Assembly (NCBI RefSeq): GCF_018138715.1
Contig: NZ_JAGSHX010000006.1
Coordinates: 7,502,001 to 7,566,000 of the forward strand
DNA from: Streptomyces asiaticus
GTDB lineage: Bacteria; Actinomycetota; Actinomycetes; Streptomycetales; Streptomycetaceae
Reading direction: 5' to 3'
Length of the DNA stretch: 64,000 nucleotides
This document shows positions 9,801 through 18,351 of this stretch, piece after piece. The position numbers and the translations under genes were made by a program. Position 1 is the first letter of the stretch. Each line of letters starts with the position of its first letter. The notes under the pieces were generated by a model. The model was not told where the DNA came from. It saw only the letters and a program-made list of their open reading frames with translations, and ran no database searches.

Positions 9801-11087
9801 CACGTGCGGCAGCCACCGCGTCCACGCCAGCCCGTCATGCCCGTCGGCAGTGATCACCACGATCTGCAGGTCGTCCGGCCCGCGCAAGGCGGCCAGCTGA
9901 ACCAGCAGCCAGCCGAGCATTGACTGGACCAAGGCGCGCGGACCTGCCACTCCCAGCACCCCGGTGGCCCGCAGATCCACCATGACAGGGGCCTTGTGCA
10001 GCATCGGCGTCGTGAAGCCTGCCCAGGGTTCGCCACGCACCTCTATGTGCGCCGGCTGGTCTGCGACGCCCACCTGCAGCACCAGGCCGTGTGGGGAGTC
10101 CGCTCTGCGGGACCACAGGTCCGGCCGGGCTCCCGTAGCCATCTCGGCGATCTCGGCCGGATCGGGCGCGAGCAGCAGCCGCACGCGCCGCTCTTCGGCG
10201 ATGTGGGCGTCGATCTTCTTCTGCGCGGCCTTCTTCGCCGCGGCGAAGGCATCCTCCCGCTCCCGGCGTTGTCTGTCCTGGCCACCCTGCATGACGATGA
10301 AGCCCACAAGACCGAGAAAGCCGAGCAGCAGCATGGCCGGCCGCCCCATCGCCACAGCCAGCACCACCGACCCGACCACCGGCAGGATGCCGGCCAGCGC
10401 CATCACCCCGGACCTCGCCGCTGCGGCCTGCTGCACCGGCAACGTCACCTCGGTCCGCGGGATCGCCGGCGCCGCAGCGAACGCCCGGTCGAAGTCCAGC
10501 CGCCCGTCCGCACTGCGCCTGGCCCGCTGGGCCCCTGTACGAAGAGGAGTCCACCGCAGCTCGTCGGACCCCACCTGCAGCGTGCCCTCCGGCGTGAGCG
10601 CGGCCCGGCTCGTGACCTGGATCCCGTCGATGAAGGTGCCATTGGTCGACCCTAGGTCCACCACCATCGCCTGACCGTCCGCGGAGATCTCCAGACGGGC
10701 GTGCTCCCGGCGCGAGATGTCCAGATCCCGCAGACACACCGGCGCCGCCGAGTTCCTGGCCACCGTATGGGACCCGGGACCCAACGTCACCGTCAAGCCG
10801 CGATCCGGTCCGTCCACCACCCGCAGCACACCCACCGCGTCGCCCGACGGCGACCGGTACACCGGCCCGGGCGCCCCCACGCTGATCACCACCCCCGGCA
10901 TCAGAGGGCTGTCAGCCAGACTCGCGTGAGGATCCAGCTGGACCGTCCCGACGAAACACCTCCTGCCGCCCACAGGCACCGGCAGCGATTCCAGCAGCGA
11001 CGCCACGCTGCTGTTCGGCCCGGCAATCATCTCGACGTCCTGGCGTGCTGCCGTGCCAGTGTCCTGAACGGTCAATCGGAGAATCAT
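6801..11087 (-). CDS. FHA-domain FtsK/SpoIIIE ATPase of type VII secretion (EccC/EssC-like)
   Basis: A 1428-aa motor-type ATPase. An upstream in-frame start at 11246 exists, but the ATG at 11087 after a GGGGGCGGGG stretch begins the conserved domain directly (MILRLTV). Order: an N-terminal ubiquitin-like/YukD-type region (about 1-80) and an FHA domain (about 88-175, with SRREHARLE and DLGSTNGTFIDG). Next come two membrane helices (about 228-268) and three RecA-like ATPase modules. Module 1 has an intact Walker A (GGAIGAGKS, 634-642) and Walker B (VMVFDE). Modules 2 and 3 carry GGPQSGRT (974-981) and SGPPGSGRT (1237-1245) with Arg in place of the usual Lys. FHA-plus-FtsK order resembles firmicute EssC more than mycobacterial EccC. 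Neighbouring kinases and WXG100 genes support a secretion role. No EccB, EccD, EccE or mycosin gene is in the window. Confidence 0.92.
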   Translation of the reverse strand: MILRLTVQDTGTAARQDVEMIAGPNSSVASLLESLPVPVGGRRCFVGTVQLDPHASLADSPLMPGVVISVGAPGPVYRSPSGDAVGVLRVVDGPDRGLTVTLGPGSHTVARNSAAPVCLRDLDISRREHARLEISADGQAMVVDLGSTNGTFIDGIQVTSRAALTPEGTLQVGSDELRWTPLRTGAQRARRSADGRLDFDRAFAAAPAIPRTEVTLPVQQAAAARSGVMALAGILPVVGSVVLAVAMGRPAMLLLGFLGLVGFIVMQGGQDRQRREREDAFAAAKKAAQKKIDAHIAEERRVRLLLAPDPAEIAEMATGARPDLWSRRADSPHGLVLQVGVADQPAHIEVRGEPWAGFTTPMLHKAPVMVDLRATGVLGVAGPRALVQSMLGWLLVQLAALRGPDDLQIVVITADGHDGLAWTRWLPHVDAGMSAAAPCAIGNTNSTRAARVQELKDLVGTRRAERGKDSSVRFGEEVVVVLDGALTLRELPGMGEVLREGPSVGVYVVCADERGMNECRGMCEMRGDTLRLTRTPDEHAVTVTPHMLEETAIEPLARSLAPMRDRVTLGSASNAVPGYVRFLDLLGISTPAAEDVLTLWGGGQGPRTRVVLGADAGGPVTVDLASQGPHTMLGGAIGAGKSILLQTLVTSLLLANRPDELNLVLVDFKGGSAFLPFEHCPHVVSLIRSVGDTPGETFDDAAAARVLASVRAEVSRRESLLARYDGEIDRYWSKRRTQPDLPPLPRLVMVFDEFGRVLDASPDFPKELVNVAAKGRSLGIHLLLATQDLQGKLSPELKNNISLRISLRQNEPAASTEVLGVPDAASIPGALRGRGMILCTTAETRLPHVFQSGYLGAPPPTGAAQPVTVRALRWADVGKPRPSEHITLAGTSTDQDLAIAAVEEAAHRAGLSAPFRPLLPPLPATMTLDGLADRQTTAPAPTGVPFGLSDEPDLQAQPVEYLDLAGRDRLMVAGGPQSGRTTFAHTLITSLVTRFRPDQAHLYVIEHRPAGLSDYAALPHCGGVFSAAQPDRIRRLITWLDQEVQRRSATPTSAAGQPRIVVIIDGWEYFEDHSDPTFAETSLLTTLRGIIAASAPLGVHIVPLGGHDMLNHKLPTYYTRRLLLPFPKEETRKAHLTSRMTSPPALPGRAIDAATGRHVHICQPSVLPADLPSHFTDLDPARLPRTFPALPDRIAVNELRLPEPPPSPTWTPLGIGGPDHDTIGVDLIEGAHLLLLSGPPGSGRTTSTAALAHSLHRAGIGVLALAPPRSPLPALLPDDPGVRVLTGVSHKDTDLREAAKMFGDGPYALILDDADHITLLATQQGFADSPTLLDDIARPAARGRQALILSADATPVLTGFPGPLARLINTIVATGNRILLTPAGRPTAVAHTFNLEPDQYFTTPPGRGYLATGRTPTLLQLAVPDLHF

Positions 11088-11273
11088 GCCCCGCCCCCGA
11101 GTATGGTGTCCTGTCTGCCCCGCCTGTTTGCAGGGCAAGGACGCGCTGGCGTCCTGTCGTGGGTCATACGATGCTGAGCCGTGCCGTGAGCCGGCCATTG
11201 GTGAGTCTGCTCGCCCGTCTCGTTGCGGTGAGACGGCGGCGAACACGTGGTGCTGGCCTGCTGATGTGAGGAA

Positions 11274-13376
11274 TCACGTGCCAAGCCCGGTCTTCCACAG
11301 CAACAACCCCTGGATACTGCCACAGATGAGAAAGCGCCCATCAGAACTCAGTGCGATGTCCTCAGCTGGGTCGTCCAGGTCGAATTCCCGCACCCGTTTT
11401 CCTGTGTCGGTACGCCAGATCTCGATATCACCGCGATCGCCACCGACGGCGAGAAAGGAACGCCCGCCCCAGGCGACGGCGAGAGAGGAACGTCCGGCCC
11501 AGTCGTCTATACCCGTAATCCCTCCAGCGACATCGGTATGGAGTGTCTTGAGGATCGCACCTGAACCGGGGTCACGCAGTTGCAACGCATAGTCATCGTT
11601 CGCGGATTTCACCACCCACGGGTGCACAAACTGGCTTGTTGCCCGGGTGACGGAACGCCCGCTTGGATCGCTCCATAGATGGACATTGCCATCCTTGTCC
11701 ACACCGCTCAACGTCTTACCGTCCGCGCTGAAAGTCACCGCAGTGACGTCCTTGGCATTCTCCTTGATTGTTACAACACTGCGACGACTCTTGACATTCC
11801 AAAGCGTAATCGTGTGCCAATGCTTACCGTAATCGTCTTCAACTTCGTTTACGCTGGCCAGGGTTGAACCGTCAGGGCTGAATTCCACCGACGTAATATG
11901 GGGGGTACTGTCATTGTAATCAGCGGCCCTGAATGCAAGATCGGCTCCCTTGTGGGTGGCAACGTCCCACAGAGTGACAGCGCTGTACCTGGATTCGTTG
12001 GCGCTGGCCAGTGTGGTGCCGTCCGGGCTGAACTGGAGGTCCCTCACCCATGAGCCGTGGTCATCGGGGCCGGGTAGGGCTGCGATTTCCTTCTGGGTGC
12101 CGACGTCCCAAAGGTCGGTATAGCTTTCATCGTCCCCATCGTCGGGATCGCGCTCGCTGGCCAGTATTTTTCCGTCGGGGCTCATTGCCAGTGCATTGCC
12201 GAAGGATTTCGCGTCGCCCAAATGCTCGGGATCGTCGCGATGGCTCTGGTAGTACGCATGCACTGAGACGGAGACGATGGCCACAGCCAGGGTGAGCGCC
12301 AGAGCCACTGCGGCGAGTCGCCGTCGGGGCCGTTTTGCCGCCCCATCGAGGTCGGCCGAACCCGTAACCCCTGTCTCTTGCGTCAGTGAATCTGCTGACC
12401 TGACATTGGTGGCTTCGTGCTCCCAATCTTCCTTCACGCCCCCCGCGGTGGTCGGTTGTTCCTCCCACGTGGCGTGCCCGTCAGTGTCCTGAGTTGTCGT
12501 GGCGCTCTTGGTTGAGGAGGTGCCTGCTGTGCCAGGTGTGGCGGTAGCGGCGGCTTCAAGGAGCGTGGCAGCTTGCCGGCTGGTGATGCGGTGGGCGGTG
12601 TCGCGCGTGAGGAGTCCGGCGATCAGCTCGGACAGCTGAGAGCCGCTGTCCAGCGGCGGCAGATCGTCCTGGAGGATCGCCCGGAGGGTTGCCGCGGTCG
12701 AAGGGCGATCGAACGGGCCGCTGCCCTTGAGGGCGTGGAACAGCGTCGCGCCCAGCGACCACAGGTCGCTCGCGGGCGAAGGTGGGTCACCTTCGAAGAG
12801 TTCGGGTGCCATGTATCCGGTCGAACCGGCGACGCCATGACGGGTGAGGCGAGTGTCGTCGGCTGCGTGGGCGATGCCGAAGTCGACCAGTTTCACCTCG
12901 TCTCCCGGCAGGGTGAGGATGTTGCTGGGTTTGACGTCCCGGTGCACCAGGCCGATGGCATGGGCGGCGTCCAGTGCCTCCAGCGTCCGGGCCCCCAGTA
13001 CGGCAACCCGCTGCTCCGGTAACGCTCCCTGCCGCTGAAGGACGTCCGCGAGCGAAGCCCCCTTCACCAGTTCCATGACGATATAGACAGCATCGTCCTC
13101 AGCCGTCGCCGGAACGACGTCGTGGATGGCCACCACGCCGGGGTGGTTGATGCGACCGGCGCTGCGGGCCTCGCGCAGCGCCCGCTCCGCGACCACTGCC
13201 CGTTCCTGAGTGGACAGCCCTTCAGGGGCACGTAACTCTTTGACCGCCACCGATCGGCCGATGAGCTCGTCCACCGCCCTCCATACAACCCCCATCCCTC
13301 CGCGGCCGAGCACTCCTTCCAGCCGGTAGCGCCCTGCCACCAGCCGGTGTGCCGCCTGGGAATCCGTCCCCGCCAC
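11274..13376 (-). CDS. Transmembrane Ser/Thr protein kinase with WD40-like domain (paralogue)
   Basis: A 700-aa paralogue of the kinase at 4500-6674, alignable from the first residues (VAGRYRL, LGRGGMGVVW). Catalytic Lys46, HRD (145-147), DFG (165-167) and GYMAPELF are intact. A variable acidic linker precedes one membrane helix at about 354-375. The remainder is WD40-like (LQFSPDGTTLAS, VEFSPDGSTLAS, VTFSADGKTLSG). The two kinases are most similar in the kinase domain and in the repeats and diverge in the linker, suggesting duplication around the ATPase gene. It starts just after a 111-bp divergent intergenic region shared with the WXG100 operon and is the first gene of the minus-strand set. 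Confidence 0.93.
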   Translation of the reverse strand: MAGTDSQAAHRLVAGRYRLEGVLGRGGMGVVWRAVDELIGRSVAVKELRAPEGLSTQERAVVAERALREARSAGRINHPGVVAIHDVVPATAEDDAVYIVMELVKGASLADVLQRQGALPEQRVAVLGARTLEALDAAHAIGLVHRDVKPSNILTLPGDEVKLVDFGIAHAADDTRLTRHGVAGSTGYMAPELFEGDPPSPASDLWSLGATLFHALKGSGPFDRPSTAATLRAILQDDLPPLDSGSQLSELIAGLLTRDTAHRITSRQAATLLEAAATATPGTAGTSSTKSATTTQDTDGHATWEEQPTTAGGVKEDWEHEATNVRSADSLTQETGVTGSADLDGAAKRPRRRLAAVALALTLAVAIVSVSVHAYYQSHRDDPEHLGDAKSFGNALAMSPDGKILASERDPDDGDDESYTDLWDVGTQKEIAALPGPDDHGSWVRDLQFSPDGTTLASANESRYSAVTLWDVATHKGADLAFRAADYNDSTPHITSVEFSPDGSTLASVNEVEDDYGKHWHTITLWNVKSRRSVVTIKENAKDVTAVTFSADGKTLSGVDKDGNVHLWSDPSGRSVTRATSQFVHPWVVKSANDDYALQLRDPGSGAILKTLHTDVAGGITGIDDWAGRSSLAVAWGGRSFLAVGGDRGDIEIWRTDTGKRVREFDLDDPAEDIALSSDGRFLICGSIQGLLLWKTGLGT

Positions 13377-13487
13377 GATCGCGCTCCTGTCGGATCACTC
13401 ACCGGCCGACGCCCCGTACGCTAGCCTGACATTAGGTTAGTCAGCGAAGCCGCGCAGTGCAGGTCTCACGGGGGAGATCACGATCCG
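13377..13487. promoter_or_regulatory. Divergent intergenic region, kinase versus WXG100/RHS operon
   Basis: It contains overlapping, opposite -10-like hexamers: TAGGTT on the plus strand (13433-13438) and TAATGT on the minus strand (13434-13429). An imperfect inverted repeat (CTGAC...GTCAG) spans both. The plus-strand gene has a GGGGGAGA ribosome-binding motif. The arrangement would allow one regulator to control both arms of the island (inference). Confidence 0.35.
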
Positions 13488-13778
13488 ATGGCTGAGAGAT
13501 TCGTCTGCGATCCGCAGGAAGCGGACTTAGTCGCACGAGAATTGAGCCGCACGGGCTCCGACATCCAGCTGTCGGTGCCGCACCCCTTGGACGGAGCGAT
13601 GAGCGGGGTGGCCAGCGTGCCGATCGCCGAGACCCTCGGCGAATTCTTCAATGCCGTAACGGAAACCCGAATCCGCTTGATCGAATCGGTCGGTACGGTC
13701 GCCGGACTGTTCGCGGCCCTTTCGGAGGGCGCGGTCGACCTCGACCAGGCGTTCGCCGACCGCGCCATGGAGATGTGA
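13488..13778 (+). CDS. Small ESX/T7SS-associated helical protein
   Basis: A 96-aa, all-helical, Trp-free protein starting with ATG 13488. Its size, position directly before a WXG100 gene, and pattern (N-terminal beta-like VCDPQEADLVARELSRTG, then a long helix) resemble the EspC/DUF2580-type partners of WXG100 proteins. It probably forms a secreted or chaperone heterodimer with the next gene product. The gap to that gene is 9 bp with a GAGGAGAA ribosome-binding motif, so the two are co-translated. Assignment rests on context and fold expectation rather than a diagnostic motif. Confidence 0.8.
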   Translation: MAERFVCDPQEADLVARELSRTGSDIQLSVPHPLDGAMSGVASVPIAETLGEFFNAVTETRIRLIESVGTVAGLFAALSEGAVDLDQAFADRAMEM

Positions 13779-13787
13779 GGAGAACCG

Positions 13788-14084
13788 ATGGCGGATGTGA
13801 GCGTCGGCTACGACGGCGTACAGCACGCGGCGACGCAGCTGATGAACGGCCAGACTGATATGAGCGAGAAGCTCCAGTCCCTGAAGACCATGGTCGACCA
13901 GTTGGTAGCAGGTGAGTTCCGCACGCAAATGGCCTCGCCCAAGTTCCAGGATTCCTACCAGCAGTGGACGACCGGCGCCCAGAACATGATCCAGGGCCTG
14001 GAAGGCATGGCGACCTTCCTCGGCGACGTCGTACGCGGGCACCAGGAACTCGACCAGCGACTGGCAGGCGGCGCGGGCAGCTGA
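13788..14084 (+). CDS. WXG100-family protein
   Basis: A 98-aa protein with the helix-turn-helix hairpin layout of WXG100 proteins. An N-terminal helix ends near residue 40; the turn contains QQWTTGAQ, in which Trp is followed by two residues and Gly instead of the canonical W-x-G. A second helix (IQGLEGMATFLGDVV) follows. Such proteins are substrates or co-secretion partners of type VII systems. It sits between the ESX-type protein and the RHS toxin gene (20-bp gap), so it likely helps the toxin reach the secretion machinery. Confidence 0.88.
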   Translation: MADVSVGYDGVQHAATQLMNGQTDMSEKLQSLKTMVDQLVAGEFRTQMASPKFQDSYQQWTTGAQNMIQGLEGMATFLGDVVRGHQELDQRLAGGAGS

Positions 14085-14103
14085 CCACACGGGGTCTTGG
14101 GAC

Positions 14104-17100
14104 ATGTCGGACCTGAACTGGAGCGTTCTGGACCTGGTGCAAGACCCGGTCCCCGGCGATCCTGTGCAGATCCGGGCCCTGGCGGCACGGCTGCTGCGCG
14201 AGGCCGAGTACGCCGAGCAGCACGCCAATCGCCTTCGCCAGGTCGCCGCCAACCACGCCAACCTGCGCATGGAGGGCGACTATGCGGCACGGTTCCAGAC
14301 GGTCCTGGCCGAACTGCCCCAGCCTGCCGCTCCCTTGGGGCCTGCCCATGAGGCATGCGGTAAGGCGCTCACCGCATACGCGGAAACCCTGGAAGAGGCC
14401 AAAACTCAGTCCCGGATCGCACTGAGCCGGGGCATTGAGGCTGACGCCCAGTACACGGCCGCGTTACGGCAGTTCTACTCGGTGGTGCCGGTCAGCTCTA
14501 CGGGAAGCGGCCTCTGGCGTGGCCTGAACGGGGCGACCGCAGGCTACCTCAGCCAGTACCAACCGCCCGAGATCCGCCAGATGGCTGTCCAGATCGGCAG
14601 CTATGCGGGGCAAGCCGAGCAGGAGCGGCAGGCTGCGGCACTGATGGCCCGCGAAGCGGCCCAGGTCGCAGCCGAAGCCGAGGTCCAGTGCGCGGAGGTC
14701 ATACGCGCTGCGATACCCACCCCCGGTTCAGCTGCCGAACAGCCGTCCGCAAGGCCGGTACGCGTGGAAGTAGCCCGGACCCGGGCATTGCAAGCTGCTC
14801 GCGGAGCACTCTCCGGTACCGGCCCGGCCGGTGGGGCTGCTCGACGTGGCATCAGGTACGCCTTCCGCGACCTCGGCAGGAGCGTCAAGTGCAAACTGTT
14901 CTGTGGCGACCCCGTAGACCTCGCCACAGGTCGCATGGCCCTCCCGCAGACGGACATCACCCTGCCCGCCCGGCTCCCCCTGGCCTTTTCCCGCCACTTC
15001 GAGTCCTCCTACCGGGCAGGACGCTGGTTCGGCCCCTCCTGGGCCTCGACCGCAGATCAGCGACTGGAGATCGACCCCGAAGGCGTCATCTTCATCCGCG
15101 AAGACGGCTCCCTGCTGTCCTACCCCCACCCCGCTCTAGGGACCCCCGCCCTCCCCATCGAGGGCGACCCCCACCCGCTGACCATCGACGACCACGGCGA
15201 CTACACCATCACCGATCCCGAGACCGGCCGCAGATGGGACTTCGCGAACCCAGGCGGCGGCCACGGCATCGCGCTCCTGGCGCACATCACCGACCGCTCC
15301 GGCAGCCAATGGCTCACCTTCGACTACGACAGCGACGGCGCGCCCACGGCGATCCGGCACTCGGGCGGCTATCACCTGAAGATCACCACCGAGGGTGAGC
15401 GCATCACCGCCCTCCACCTCGCCAGTGCGGCCGCGGACGGCAGCGACCAGGAACTGCTCCGCTTCGGCTACGACGAACACGGCCACCTGGCAGCGGTGTC
15501 GAACTCCTGCGGCATCCCGACCCGCTTCACCAACGACCCACGGGGTCGGATCACCGCCTGGACGGACACCAACGGCTCGTCGTACCGGTATGTGTACGAC
15601 GACCAAGACCGCTGTACGTTTCAGACCGGCGAAGCCGGACACACGCGCAACACCTACACCTACGACGACACAGACCCGACGACGGGCCTCAAGGTCACGA
15701 CAGCGACCAACTCGCTCGGACACACCAGTCGCTACCTGATCAACGACAAGCTGCAGGTCGTCACCGAGATCCGCACGGACGGCGCCACCACCCACACCAC
15801 CTACGATCCCGTCCACCGGCCCCTCACCATCACGGACCCCCTCGGCCGCACCGTCGCCTACACCTATGATCAGGCAGGCCGCCTGCGTCAGATCTTGCGC
15901 CCCGACGGCCGCGCGGTCAGCATCGCCTACAACCACCAGGGCCTGCCCATAACGGTGACCGAACCAGACGGAACGCAGGTCCACCGGGAGCTCGACGAGA
16001 GCGGCAACCTCACGTCAGTCACCGATGCAGCGGGGGCGACCACCCGCTACACCTACGACAACCGCGGCAACCTCGCATCCGCCACGGACGCCCTGGGCAA
16101 CACGACCCACATCGAGTGCGACACCGCCGGCCTGCCCCTCGCGGTCACCGACCCGCTGGGAGCGGTTACCCGATACGAGCGTGACGCCTTCGGCCGAATC
16201 GTCACGATCACCGACCCCCTGGGAGCCACAACACGTCTGTCGTGGACAGTCGAAGGCAAGCTGGAGCGCCGGATTGATCCGAACGGGACCGAAGAATTCT
16301 GGACCTACGACGGCGAAGGCAACTGCACCAGCCACACCGACGCAATCGGCGGCACGGCCCACTTCGAGTACACCCACTTCGACCGGCTCACCGCCCGCAC
16401 CGGCCCCAACGGCGTGCGATACGAGTTCGAGCACGACACCGAGTTGCAACTGCGCAAGGTCACCAACCCGCAAGGGCTGACCTGGGCGTACGAGTACGAC
16501 CCAGCAGGCCGTCTCACCTCGGAAACCGACTTCGATGGCCGGACGCTGACCTACTCCTATGACGCAGCGGGCCAACTCACCGCCCGCACCAACGCGCTCG
16601 GTCAGACCATCTCGTACGCGTATGACACGCTCGGCCAGGTACTCACCAAAAACGCCGATGGAGCCTTAACGACCTACGCCTACAACCCCGCAGGCCGCCT
16701 TCTGCAAGCCACTGGTCCTGACGCGACCATCACCTACAGGCGAGACCGACTGGGGCGCGTCGAATCCGAGACATGCAATGGGCGGTCCATCAGCTTCACA
16801 TACGACTCCGTGGGCAACCGCACAAGCCGCACCATGCCCAGCGGCGCCACCAGCACCTGGACCTACGACGCAACAGGCCGCCCAACGGCGCTCACCACCG
16901 CAGAACGCACTTTCACCTTCGAGCACGACCCCACCGGCCGAGAGATCACACGCCGCCTCGGGGAGACACTCACCCTGAAGCACGCATGGAATCCCACCGG
17001 CCGACTCACCGCACAGACCCTCACCGGCCCCGACGCCCGCACCCTCCAGCACCGCGCGTACGCCTACCGCGCCGACGGCTACCTCACCGCCATCGACGAC

Positions 17101-18351
17101 CACCTCAACGGCCCACGTAGCTTCGACTTGGACACCACAGGCAGAGTGATCGCCGTTCACGCCCAGGACTGGACCGAGCACTACGCTTACGATGAAGCTG
17201 GCAACCAGACCAGCGCCCAGTGGCCGTCGACGCACCCCGGATCGGAAGCCCTCGGCATCCGCACGTACACCGGCACCCGCATCACTCATGCCGGCTCCAT
17301 CCGCTACGAATACGACGCCCAGGACCGCATCGTCCTTCGCCAAAAGAGCCGACAGTCACGGAAACCCGACACCTGGCGCTACGAGTGGGACGCCGAAGAC
17401 CGACTCACAGCAGTAACTACCCCCGACGGCACAGTCTGGCGCTACCTCTACGACCCCTTCGGCCGCCGCATCGCAAAAAGACGCCTCGCCGACGACGAAA
17501 CCGTCCTCGAACAAACCGACTTCACATGGGACGGCGTCACCCTTGCAGAGCAAGCCACCACCACGGCCGAACTCTCCAAATCAGTCACCATGACCTGGGA
17601 CCACGCTGGCCTGCACCCGATCGCCCAGACAGAGCGGATATCCGCCGACGCCTGCCAGGAGGATATCGACCGACGCTTCTTTGTCATTGTGACTGACCTG
17701 GTCGGTACTCCCACCGAACTCGTCGACGAGGAAGGCGAAGCCGCCTGGCGAATGAGGTCGACGCTGTGGGGAGCCACAACCTCGGCAGCGAACAGTTCCA
17801 CATACACCCCCCTGCGATTCCCAGGCCAGTACTTCGACCCGGAATCCGGACTTCACTACAACCTGCACCGCTACTACGACCCAGAGGCAGCCCGGTACAT
17901 CAGTGCGGACCCGCTCGGCCTGGATCCAGCGGACAATCACCACGGCTATGTGCGCACTCCGCTCACCTGGATCGACCCGCTCGGTCTCTCCCCCTGCAAC
18001 TATGGCCCCGACGACTTGTACCAGGCGGCCACCACTATCAAGAAGGGCCAGCTGTCGCCAGCTGGTAGGGCACTGCAGAAACACGGTGACCCAAGTCCAG
18101 GCAATCTGGCTAAACGGGGTCAAGCCCATGTTGATCTTTATAATTTCGGCAAGCTCACCAATAGTGAGCGGACCGAGATTGCCGATGAGATGATCCAGGA
18201 AATACTCACTGACCCGAACGTGGTCGAGAAGGTCAACACCTCGGCGTCAGCTCAATACGGCGGTATCACCCGGGACTTCCGAGTTCCCGGAGGCTGGGGC
18301 GCCCGATGGAGTTGGCGTGGCAACCAGCTCACTTTCGAAGGATTCCTGTGA
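14104..18351 (+). CDS. RHS-repeat polymorphic toxin with T7SS-type N-terminus
   Basis: A 1415-aa protein. The N-terminus (LNWSVLDLVQDPVPGDP, then helices to about 130) is the putative T7SS-signal type found on actinobacterial toxins, followed by a helical linker. The DUF6531 entry motif CGDPVDLATGRM is at about 267-278. The central 1000 residues carry dozens of YD/RHS repeats (for example YAYDTLGQVLT, YDAAGQLTART). The RHS core ends with RYYDPEAARYISADPLGL and DPLGLSPC at about 1291-1298. The last 117 residues (17998-18348) are a distinct C-terminal domain with the motifs SPAGRALQKHG, EIADEMIQEIL and FRVPGGWGARW. In this family the C-terminal module is the toxin, released from the RHS cocoon. 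The GRALQKH motif recalls nuclease-type C-termini seen on other RHS proteins, but the family is not certain. The immunity gene overlaps the stop. Confidence 0.93.
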   Translation: MSDLNWSVLDLVQDPVPGDPVQIRALAARLLREAEYAEQHANRLRQVAANHANLRMEGDYAARFQTVLAELPQPAAPLGPAHEACGKALTAYAETLEEAKTQSRIALSRGIEADAQYTAALRQFYSVVPVSSTGSGLWRGLNGATAGYLSQYQPPEIRQMAVQIGSYAGQAEQERQAAALMAREAAQVAAEAEVQCAEVIRAAIPTPGSAAEQPSARPVRVEVARTRALQAARGALSGTGPAGGAARRGIRYAFRDLGRSVKCKLFCGDPVDLATGRMALPQTDITLPARLPLAFSRHFESSYRAGRWFGPSWASTADQRLEIDPEGVIFIREDGSLLSYPHPALGTPALPIEGDPHPLTIDDHGDYTITDPETGRRWDFANPGGGHGIALLAHITDRSGSQWLTFDYDSDGAPTAIRHSGGYHLKITTEGERITALHLASAAADGSDQELLRFGYDEHGHLAAVSNSCGIPTRFTNDPRGRITAWTDTNGSSYRYVYDDQDRCTFQTGEAGHTRNTYTYDDTDPTTGLKVTTATNSLGHTSRYLINDKLQVVTEIRTDGATTHTTYDPVHRPLTITDPLGRTVAYTYDQAGRLRQILRPDGRAVSIAYNHQGLPITVTEPDGTQVHRELDESGNLTSVTDAAGATTRYTYDNRGNLASATDALGNTTHIECDTAGLPLAVTDPLGAVTRYERDAFGRIVTITDPLGATTRLSWTVEGKLERRIDPNGTEEFWTYDGEGNCTSHTDAIGGTAHFEYTHFDRLTARTGPNGVRYEFEHDTELQLRKVTNPQGLTWAYEYDPAGRLTSETDFDGRTLTYSYDAAGQLTARTNALGQTISYAYDTLGQVLTKNADGALTTYAYNPAGRLLQATGPDATITYRRDRLGRVESETCNGRSISFTYDSVGNRTSRTMPSGATSTWTYDATGRPTALTTAERTFTFEHDPTGREITRRLGETLTLKHAWNPTGRLTAQTLTGPDARTLQHRAYAYRADGYLTAIDDHLNGPRSFDLDTTGRVIAVHAQDWTEHYAYDEAGNQTSAQWPSTHPGSEALGIRTYTGTRITHAGSIRYEYDAQDRIVLRQKSRQSRKPDTWRYEWDAEDRLTAVTTPDGTVWRYLYDPFGRRIAKRRLADDETVLEQTDFTWDGVTLAEQATTTAELSKSVTMTWDHAGLHPIAQTERISADACQEDIDRRFFVIVTDLVGTPTELVDEEGEAAWRMRSTLWGATTSAANSSTYTPLRFPGQYFDPESGLHYNLHRYYDPEAARYISADPLGLDPADNHHGYVRTPLTWIDPLGLSPCNYGPDDLYQAATTIKKGQLSPAGRALQKHGDPSPGNLAKRGQAHVDLYNFGKLTNSERTEIADEMIQEILTDPNVVEKVNTSASAQYGGITRDFRVPGGWGARWSWRGNQLTFEGFL

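Noticed and set aside
14870..18000. CRISPR-like short repeats
   Set aside because: The repeats follow codon triplets of YD motifs within a protein and vary in spacing; no identical direct repeats with unique spacers.
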